From an uncultured Acetatifactor sp. (GTDB lineage Bacteria > Bacillota > Clostridia > Lachnospirales > Lachnospiraceae): a stretch of 11,611 nucleotides of DNA. Below the pieces are notes generated by a model. The model made no database searches. It worked only from the letters and a program-made list of their open reading frames with translations, and had not been told where the DNA came from. The stretch lies in assembly GCA_910577035.1 (NCBI GenBank), contig CAJTKW010000003.1, positions 74,675-86,285 of the forward strand, in the 5' to 3' direction. This document shows positions 6,979-11,611 of the stretch, one piece after another (within the stretch, counting starts at the first letter, position 1; each line of letters begins with the position of its first letter). Both the position numbers and the translations under genes were made by a program.

Positions 6979-7956
6979 ATGAGAAAAGGGCAGAATCTGA
7001 TCCTGATCGGATTTATGGGCAGTGGCAAAACCACGTTGGGCGTCAGGCTTTCTTACAGGCTGCGGATGCCCGTGGAGGATACGGACAAGCTGATAGAACG
7101 GCGGGAAGGCAGGAGCGTGAACGAAATTTTCGCCGACGACGGAGAAGAGTATTTCAGGCGGCTGGAGACGGAGCTGCTGGAGGAGCTGGGAGAAAAGGGC
7201 GGCGGCAGGATTTATTCCGTGGGCGGCGGCACACCGGTTAGGAAGGAGAACCGCAGGCTTTTAAAGGGGCTGGGGAAGGTGGTTTATCTTAAGGTTTCCC
7301 CGGAGACGGTGTACGAGCGGCTGAAGGAGGATTCCACGCGGCCCCTTCTGCAGTGCCCGGATCCCTTAAGCAGGATCCGGCAGCTTATGGAGGAGCGGGA
7401 GGCGGCTTATGTGGACTGCGCGGATATGGTAATCAATATGGAAGAATCGGATCTGGAGGATATTCTGGTGAGAATTGTGGAGGAAGGAGAAACGGTGAAG
7501 CTGCTGGTCATTAACGGCCCCAATATCAATTTTCTGGGAATCCGGGAGAAAAGCGTGTACGGTACCCGGGATTATCAGTATCTGCTGGATATAATCAGGA
7601 AGAAGGAGGAGGAGACGGGAAGCCGGATTGCCGTCTTCCAGAGTAATCATGAGGGTGCCATTATAGACAGGATTCAGGAGGCGTATTTTGACGGAACGGA
7701 GGGGATCGTGATTAATCCGGGGGCCTATACCCATTACAGTTATGCCATTCGGGACGCTCTGGCAAGTATTACGGTGCCCAAGGTGGAGGTACATATTTCC
7801 GATATTACCAGGCGGGAGGAATTCCGGAAGACTTCGGTGACGGCGCCGGCCTGTGACAGGCAGATTTACGGGCAGGGCCTGGACGGGTATCTGCTGGCCA
7901 TCGACCATATCCTATCGGCCCTGACAGGCCATGGGACGGATACATCCTTTCCCTGA
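6979..7956 (+). CDS. Bifunctional shikimate kinase / type II 3-dehydroquinate dehydratase fusion (AroK-AroQ)
   Basis: One uninterrupted frame of 325 residues encodes two enzymes. Residues 1 to about 170 are shikimate kinase, which phosphorylates shikimate (step 5): Walker A GFMGSGKT (11-18), Asp34/Asp36 (DTD), Arg60/Arg61, GGG (82-84), lid Arg121 in RPLL and Arg140. Residues 173-325 are type II dehydroquinate dehydratase (step 3): NGPN (179-182), Arg189 and catalytic Tyr194 (GIREKSVYG), Asn246 and His252 in NPGAYTH, Glu270 and His272 in EVHIS, then the RRE-FR motif. Both domains are full length with their key residues. I chose ATG 6979 because MRKGQNLILIGFMG matches normal kinase starts; an upstream TTG at 6931 with AAGGAAGG is possible and adds 16 residues. 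An internal GTG at 7495 has its own binding site, so free AroQ may also be made. AroE, directly upstream, performs step 4. Confidence 0.9.
   Translation: MRKGQNLILIGFMGSGKTTLGVRLSYRLRMPVEDTDKLIERREGRSVNEIFADDGEEYFRRLETELLEELGEKGGGRIYSVGGGTPVRKENRRLLKGLGKVVYLKVSPETVYERLKEDSTRPLLQCPDPLSRIRQLMEEREAAYVDCADMVINMEESDLEDILVRIVEEGETVKLLVINGPNINFLGIREKSVYGTRDYQYLLDIIRKKEEETGSRIAVFQSNHEGAIIDRIQEAYFDGTEGIVINPGAYTHYSYAIRDALASITVPKVEVHISDITRREEFRKTSVTAPACDRQIYGQGLDGYLLAIDHILSALTGHGTDTSFP
7481..7497 (+). promoter_or_regulatory. Internal ribosome binding site and GTG start for the AroQ domain
   Basis: AGGAAGGAG (7481-7489) lies 5 bases before an in-frame GTG (7495-7497). The following residues VKLLVINGPN match the usual start of stand-alone type II dehydroquinases. 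The site lies exactly at the domain boundary, so it could drive separate AroQ, or be the relic of two genes that merged. Glu/Gly-rich coding DNA also yields such purine runs by chance. Confidence 0.5.
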
Positions 7957-7979
7957 AAGAAAAATTTTTGCGAAAACAG

Positions 7980-8008
7980 TTGAAATTAGTACGTTTTTAT
8001 ATTAAACT
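7980..8008 (+). promoter_or_regulatory. Promoter for efp
   Basis: TTGAAA (7980-7985) and TAAACT (8003-8008) are separated by 17 bases in a clearly A/T-rich gap between the aro cluster and efp. No terminator hairpin precedes it, so read-through from the aro genes is also possible. Confidence 0.5.
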
Positions 8009-8051
8009 TAGAAAGAATTATTTTTGTGAACAGAATTAGGAGGAACATAGT

Positions 8052-8609
8052 ATGATTTCTGCAGGTGATTTCAGAAATGGTATTACCATTGAACTCGATA
8101 ACAATGTATATCAGATCATCGAATTCCAGCACGTGAAGCCTGGCAAGGGTGCGGCTTTTGTGAGAACAAAGCTGAAAAACGTTAAGAGCGGCGGTGTCGT
8201 GGAAAAGACCTTCCGCCCTACCGAGAAATGCCCTCAGGCGCGTATTGACAGGAAAGACATGCAGTACCTGTATAAGGACGGCGATCTGTATTATTTTATG
8301 GATACGGAAAATTACGAGCAGACTGCGTTAAATGCCGATACCGTGGGCGACGCGATGACGTTCGTAAAGGAAAACGAAATGTGTAAGGTCTGTTCCCACA
8401 ACGGCAGTGTATTCTCCGTGGAGCCTCCTCTTTTCGTGGAGCTGGAGATTGTCGAGACGGAGCCCGGCTTTAAGGGAGATACCGCTACCGGTGCTTCCAA
8501 GCCTGCTACCGTGGAGACCGGCGCACAGGTTTCCGTTCCGCTGTTTGTGGAACAGGGGGACAAGATCAAGATTGACACCAGAACCGGCGAATATCTGTCC
8601 CGTGTATAA
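8052..8609 (+). CDS. efp: Translation elongation factor P
   Basis: The 185-residue protein has the standard EF-P length and three-barrel layout. It relieves ribosome stalling at polyproline stretches by binding between the P and E sites. The KOW-like N domain has the loop PGKG with Lys32, the position that is modified in bacteria with a lysine-type EF-P (in Bacillus subtilis this Lys carries 5-aminopentanol). The middle domain includes the YFMDTENYEQ segment, and the C-terminal OB domain ends in the family signature GDKIKIDTRTGEYLSRV-like block. The start has a near-perfect binding site, AGGAGGA (8038-8044), 7 bases upstream, suiting an abundant protein. Firmicutes often place efp just after aroQ or a peptidase gene. 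It has its own promoter candidate and a strong terminator after it. Confidence 0.96.
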   Translation: MISAGDFRNGITIELDNNVYQIIEFQHVKPGKGAAFVRTKLKNVKSGGVVEKTFRPTEKCPQARIDRKDMQYLYKDGDLYYFMDTENYEQTALNADTVGDAMTFVKENEMCKVCSHNGSVFSVEPPLFVELEIVETEPGFKGDTATGASKPATVETGAQVSVPLFVEQGDKIKIDTRTGEYLSRV

Positions 8610-8644
8610 CTGACTGCATTATTTCCATACTGCCAGACTTGTAG

Positions 8645-8682
8645 GACAACGGTGCTTTTTACAGGCACTGTTGTCTTTCTTT
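8645..8682 (+). terminator. Intrinsic terminator of efp
   Basis: Arms GACAACGGTGC (8645-8655) and GCACTGTTGTC (8665-8675) pair over 11 positions with one wobble around a 9-base loop, followed at once by TTTCTTT. Confidence 0.88.
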
Positions 8683-8778
8683 GCGTTCCGCCGGCGGTGC
8701 CGTGCAGGGCGGGCACAATCTGAGTATTCTTAACCCTATCAAAAACACATCAAATGACGGCACAGAAAGAGGATAAGT

Positions 8779-9666
8779 ATGGAAATCAATGAATTTGCAC
8801 GGAAGATCTGCGAGGCAGTAAAAAAAGAGCTGGGAGACAGTTATCGCACGGAGCTGAAGGAAGTGCGGAAAAATAACGGCGTGCTGCTTCACGGGCTGGT
8901 AATCATGCCGCCGGGAAGGAATGTGGCGCCCACCATTTATCTGGAAACCTTTTACGCCGCCTATGAAGACGGGGTAACCTTTGGGGAGGTGCTGGGAAGG
9001 CTCCTTGAAATATTCCGGGAGGAGACACCCGGGGAAAACATTGACATGGATTTTTTCAAATTCTATGAGAAGGTAAAGGGCAGGATATGCTTTCGCCTGA
9101 TTAACCGGCGCAGAAACGGAGAGCTCCTGCAGAGCATACCGTATGTGGAATTCCTGGATCTTGCCATCTGTTTTTACTATGCCTGCAGCGGCGGGATGCT
9201 GGGAGAGGGGGCGATCCTGATCCATAATTCCCACATGGAACGCTGGCATGTCAATACCAGGGATCTGATGAAACAGGCGCTGGAAAACACTCCCAGGATC
9301 TTTCCCGGCAGGCAGACCTCCATGGGGGAGATGCTGGAGGAGATAGCGGATCCCGGGGAGGATTTCTCCGGACAGGAGATACCGCTGACCGTGCTGACAA
9401 ACGCCAGGCGTGTTCAGGGAGCTGCCTGTATCCTTTATCCCGGCATGCTGGAGGAGATCGGAGGGGAGAAGCGGGACGGCTTTTACATTATTCCCAGTTC
9501 CATCCATGAGGTTCTGATTATGGATAAGACCGGGCTGGAATCTCCCCGGGAAATGAAAAAGATCATATATGAAGTGAACAGGCAGCATGTGGCATCGGAG
9601 GAGGTGCTGTCGGATAATCTCTATTATTATGACTCCCTGAGCGGGAAGATAAGGGTGGTTTTTTAA
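8779..9666 (+). CDS. DUF5688-type protein of unknown function
   Basis: The protein has 295 residues, is soluble, and has no signal peptide or membrane segment. The start MEINEFARKICEAVKKELG, the block around YLETFYAAYEDGVTF (54-68), the TNARRVQGAACILYPGMLEE block (207-226) and the PSSIHEVLIM block (239-248) are those I associate with DUF5688, a family abundant in multiple copies in Lachnospiraceae. No enzymatic motif is apparent, and its role is unknown. A start ATG with AAAGAGGA (about 8765-8772) fits. It lies between the efp terminator and a tRNA gene and so is probably monocistronic, though I see no convincing promoter in the 95-base gap upstream. Family assignment is from memory of the conserved blocks. 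Confidence 0.72.
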   Translation: MEINEFARKICEAVKKELGDSYRTELKEVRKNNGVLLHGLVIMPPGRNVAPTIYLETFYAAYEDGVTFGEVLGRLLEIFREETPGENIDMDFFKFYEKVKGRICFRLINRRRNGELLQSIPYVEFLDLAICFYYACSGGMLGEGAILIHNSHMERWHVNTRDLMKQALENTPRIFPGRQTSMGEMLEEIADPGEDFSGQEIPLTVLTNARRVQGAACILYPGMLEEIGGEKRDGFYIIPSSIHEVLIMDKTGLESPREMKKIIYEVNRQHVASEEVLSDNLYYYDSLSGKIRVVF

Positions 9667-9709
9667 CCGGTTTTCTACATCTTAAGAAAAATTTATAAAA
9701 AATAAATAA

Positions 9710-9738
9710 TTGGAGGTAGACACACGGGCTGATATATG
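9710..9738 (+). promoter_or_regulatory. Candidate promoter of the tRNA-Arg gene
   Basis: TTGGAG (9710-9715) and TATATG (9733-9738) are 17 bases apart in an A/T-rich stretch. The alternative -10 forms TATGAT or TATTAT lie a few bases downstream. Transcription would start near 9745, just before the left arm of the inverted repeat at 9749. Confidence 0.4.
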
Positions 9739-9748
9739 ATATTATAGT

Positions 9749-9865
9749 CAGGGTGATGTAATACTTTTGTAACAATTTGCATCCGTAGTCTAACGGATAG
9801 AACGAAGGCCTCCGACGCCTTTAATGCAGGTTCGATTCCTGTCGGATGCACTTTACATCACCCTG
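9749..9865. repeat. Perfect 13-bp inverted repeat enclosing the tRNA gene
   Basis: CAGGGTGATGTAA (9749-9761) and its exact reverse complement TTACATCACCCTG (9853-9865) flank the tRNA. The left arm lies 17 bases before the tRNA 5' end and the right arm 2 bases after its 3' end. In the transcript the arms could pair into a stem that caps the precursor tRNA. Confidence 0.8.
9779..9850 (+). tRNA. tRNA-Arg(CCG)
   Basis: The 72-base gene folds as a cloverleaf: a 7-bp acceptor stem GCATCCG/CGGATGC with discriminator A at 9850, a 5-bp anticodon stem AAGGC/GCCTT around loop CTCCGAC, and a T arm GCAGG-TTCGATT-CCTGT. The anticodon CCG (9812-9814) reads the arginine codon CGG. The 3' CCA is not encoded and must be added. 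The D stem (GTCT with GAAC after the AACGGATA loop) contains a C-A mismatch at one position where a C-G pair would be expected, a mild weakness. It has its own promoter candidate and sits inside a perfect inverted repeat. Confidence 0.92.
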
Positions 9866-9896
9866 TACTGTAACCTATCAACGTAACCCCCCAACT

Positions 9897-9928
9897 ATAG
9901 AGCCGCTTGCGGTTCTATTTGTTTCCTT
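9897..9928 (+). terminator. Intrinsic terminator of the tRNA transcript
   Basis: ATAGAGCCG (9897-9905) and CGGTTCTAT (9910-9918) form a 9-bp stem with one wobble and a 4-base loop CTTG, followed by TTGTTTCCTT. It ends the tRNA transcript. Confidence 0.7.
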
Positions 9929-9959
9929 GACAGGAAGCGGCGCCGTCAGGCGCGTGCAT

Positions 9960-9982
9960 AAAGAGTGCGGAGCACTCTTTTT
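9960..9982 (+). terminator. Second terminator-like hairpin, directly before the SH3-protein binding site
   Basis: AAAGAGTGC (9960-9968), loop GGA, and GCACTCTTT (9972-9980) form a perfect 9-bp stem running into TTTTT (9978-9982). The ribosome binding site AAGGAAGG begins at the next base. It may stop read-through from the tRNA, or act as a leader hairpin or attenuator of the downstream gene. Confidence 0.6.
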
Positions 9983-9997
9983 AAGGAAGGTGTCAGT

Positions 9998-11245
9998 ATG
10001 CGTAAAGATAAGTGGAAAGCCGTCCGTGATATGCTGGTTCGTCATTGCAAGATTGTTTTCCCTGTAGTGGTGGTATTTTTAGGTGCGCTTACAGTAATCG
10101 TTGCGCTGAACGCCAGCAAGGCAGAGGCACAGGCTCCGGCAGACGGACAGCCGGAGACCCTGGAGGGCAGTGTCAGCATCAGTGCCAATTCCCAGGCAGA
10201 GCAGCCCGCAGAGGAAGGGCCCAGGGCGGATGAAGTGCCCATGACCGCCAACGCCAATGAACAGATCAGTACGCTGGTGGCGTCCTATTACAATGCCATC
10301 GGAGCAGGCGATACCGCTGCCCTGCAGACGATATGCCACGGAATCAGTGAGAACAACCTGCTATATTTTGAAGAGCTGGCGACATACATTGACAGTTGGT
10401 CCAACATCGAAATTTATGTGAAGCAGGGTCCGGTGGAAGGGACAACCATCGCTTATGTGTATTACAAGATGGGAATTACGGATTACGGCGAATATCCCGG
10501 TTATGAGGCGCTTTATATCTGCACGGATGAGGACGGAAGCCTTTATATTAAGGACAGCAGTGTTTTTACCGAGGAAGAAAAGGAGTACATCATGCTTGCC
10601 AACGGACAGGTGGACGTGGTGGAACTCAATAACCGGGTGGCAGCGGAGTACAATGAGCTGATTGAGCAGAACCCCGCACTGCCGGAATACGTGAGCCTGG
10701 TGAGATCCCAGGTAAACACGAAGGTGGGTGAGAAGCTTGCCAGCAGAGTGCAGGGAGAAGGAAGCCAGGAGCCTGACGGGTCGGGTGAGCCGGCAGGCGG
10801 GGAAGGCCAGACGCCTGATACCCCGCCCCAGGAGACGGCGGCCGCCGGGCCCAAGTATGCCAGTGCTACCACTACCGTCAATGTCAGGGACTCTGACAGC
10901 GAGCAGGCCGAAAAGCTGGGCAAGGTAACTCGGGGGACCAGGCTGGAAGTCCGGGAGGTGCTGGTGAACGGCTGGACGAAGGTGGTATACGAGAACAAGG
11001 ACGGCTATATCAAATCCGACTATCTGCAGTTTGAAGAGAATGCGGCGGATCTGCAGGTGCTGGGAACCGTTACCGCCAATACAAATCTGAATGTCCGTGC
11101 TTCGGCAGACGAAAGCGGAGAGCGTCTCGGCGTGCTGGCGGGAGGTTCGTCCCTGGAGCTGCTTGGTACGGAGAATGGCTGGTGTAAGGTGAAATATAAC
11201 GGCCAGGTGGCGTATGTGAAAGCGGATTATGTGACACAGCAGTAA
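9998..11245 (+). CDS. Membrane-anchored protein with two bacterial SH3 (SH3b) domains
   Basis: The protein has 415 residues. Residues 1-18 are basic, 19-38 form one membrane helix (IVFPVVVVFLGALTVIVALN), and the remainder should lie outside the membrane. Residues about 85-215 look like an NTF2-like alpha/beta fold (AYYN-GD-AALQ pattern near 95-110). Residues 252-285 are a Gly/Pro/Glu-rich linker. Two SH3_3-type repeats follow (about 288-343 and 356-412), each with the L/VNVR motif, a G-W-x-K-V motif and a YV/IK-x-DY end. Such domains bind peptidoglycan or cell-wall peptides. No hydrolase domain is present, so it is probably a wall-binding or sensory protein rather than an autolysin. I chose ATG 9998 because AAGGAAGG (9983-9990) lies 7 bases before it; a GTG at 9965 in the same frame falls inside the leader hairpin. 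Confidence 0.82.
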   Translation: MRKDKWKAVRDMLVRHCKIVFPVVVVFLGALTVIVALNASKAEAQAPADGQPETLEGSVSISANSQAEQPAEEGPRADEVPMTANANEQISTLVASYYNAIGAGDTAALQTICHGISENNLLYFEELATYIDSWSNIEIYVKQGPVEGTTIAYVYYKMGITDYGEYPGYEALYICTDEDGSLYIKDSSVFTEEEKEYIMLANGQVDVVELNNRVAAEYNELIEQNPALPEYVSLVRSQVNTKVGEKLASRVQGEGSQEPDGSGEPAGGEGQTPDTPPQETAAAGPKYASATTTVNVRDSDSEQAEKLGKVTRGTRLEVREVLVNGWTKVVYENKDGYIKSDYLQFEENAADLQVLGTVTANTNLNVRASADESGERLGVLAGGSSLELLGTENGWCKVKYNGQVAYVKADYVTQQ

Positions 11246-11289
11246 ACGGCCATGGAAACTGCGGGAATAGAATAAATATAAGAAAAACG

Positions 11290-11330
11290 GGAAGCCTTTT
11301 ACTGGATTGGTAAGGCTTCCTTTTTTCCTT
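11290..11330 (+). terminator. Intrinsic terminator of the SH3-protein gene
   Basis: GGAAGCCTT (11290-11298) and AAGGCTTCC (11312-11320) form a perfect 9-bp stem with a 13-base loop, followed by TTTTTTCCTT. Confidence 0.9.
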
Positions 11331-11352
11331 TATGGAAAACCGTACAGGGAAG

Positions 11353-11364
11353 ATTGCCGGCAAT
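11353..11364. repeat. 12-bp palindrome before the last gene
   Basis: ATTGCCGGCAAT is a perfect palindrome 28 bases upstream of the last start codon. It could be an operator for that gene, but I see no clear promoter hexamers around it. Confidence 0.3.
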
Positions 11365-11392
11365 ATGCGGAAACGGGCAGGGAGATGAGAAA

Positions 11393-11611
11393 ATGACGTC
11401 ACAGGAAATAGCAATCTATCGGGAAATTCAAAAGAATACGGAAATGGCAATGAAGGCCATTGACACAATTTCGGACAAGGTTTATGATGATGCGCTGGCC
11501 ATGCAGCTTTCCAGGCAGACCCTGAAATATTCGGAAATCCATAATGCCGCCTCCAGGGAGCTGGTGGACGGCAAGGCGGAATACTATCGCAGCGGCGCCC
11601 TGGAGGATGCG
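11393..11611 (+). CDS. Unrecognised protein, N-terminal 73 residues (3' partial)
   Basis: The frame opens at ATG 11393 with AGGGAG (11379-11384) 8 bases upstream and runs open to the end of the window. The visible part begins MTSQEIAIYREIQKNTEMAM and is strongly helical, amphipathic and charged, without a signal peptide or cysteine motifs. Two to three long helices resemble small ferritin-like or four-helix-bundle proteins, but no metal-binding motif can be seen and I do not recognise the family. A terminator upstream separates it from the SH3-protein gene, so it starts a new transcription unit. Confidence 0.65.
   Translation, partial: MTSQEIAIYREIQKNTEMAMKAIDTISDKVYDDALAMQLSRQTLKYSEIHNAASRELVDGKAEYYRSGALEDA

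Noticed and set aside
8659..9588. Long minus-strand open frame opposite the DUF5688 gene
   Set aside because: The plus-strand protein has conserved family blocks and a binding site. The reverse frame has neither and runs through the efp terminator region.
11394..11401. TGACGTCA palindrome spanning the start codon of the last gene
   Set aside because: An 8-base palindrome is easily due to chance and lies within the first codons.
1..11611. CRISPR arrays, insertion sequences, toxin-antitoxin or phage modules
   Set aside because: I found no regularly spaced repeats, transposase or integrase motifs, or paired toxin-antitoxin genes in any frame I read. The only signs of mobility are the gene remnants at 229-782.

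Overview
The window looks like chromosomal DNA from a Gram-positive Clostridia bacterium, most likely Lachnospiraceae. The reasons are strong AGGAGG-type ribosome binding sites, occasional TTG/GTG starts, a DUF5688-type protein (I know that family mainly from Lachnospiraceae), a YqeG phosphatase next to aroE, and an EF-P with a PGKG loop. The taxonomic call is inference. All genes are on the + strand, and coding DNA is fairly GC-rich.

Layout. (1) Positions 1-299 hold the 3' end of a 23S rRNA m5U methyltransferase (RlmD/RumA type). (2) Positions 229-938 hold no intact gene. This stretch is a scrap yard: a decayed GNAT acetyltransferase fragment abuts or overlaps the methyltransferase tail, and an unidentified reading frame is broken by one TAG. 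(3) Positions 939-2681 encode a cytoplasmic family 2 glycoside hydrolase with the hallmarks of a beta-glucuronidase. (4) Positions 2887-4722 encode a large helical protein ending in a divergent HD-GYP domain, followed by a small uridine-kinase-like P-loop protein (4787-5380).

(5) Positions 5504-7956 form a tight cluster: yqeG, aroE (ATGA overlap), and one continuous frame that fuses shikimate kinase to type II 3-dehydroquinate dehydratase. AroE and the fusion together cover three consecutive shikimate-pathway steps: dehydroquinate to dehydroshikimate to shikimate to shikimate 3-phosphate. Elongation factor P follows with its own promoter and a clear terminator.

(6) Positions 8779-9666 encode a DUF5688-type protein of unknown function. 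(7) A tRNA-Arg(CCG) gene lies inside a perfect 13-bp inverted repeat and is followed by two terminator-like hairpins. (8) A membrane-anchored protein with two bacterial SH3 domains has a terminator, and the window ends in the first 73 codons of an unrecognised gene.

Most of this is ordinary housekeeping sequence. I do not see a convincing new defence, mobile or signalling system. The points most worth a second look are the AroK-AroQ fusion with its internal ribosome binding site, the inverted repeat enclosing the tRNA, and the gene wreckage at 229-782.
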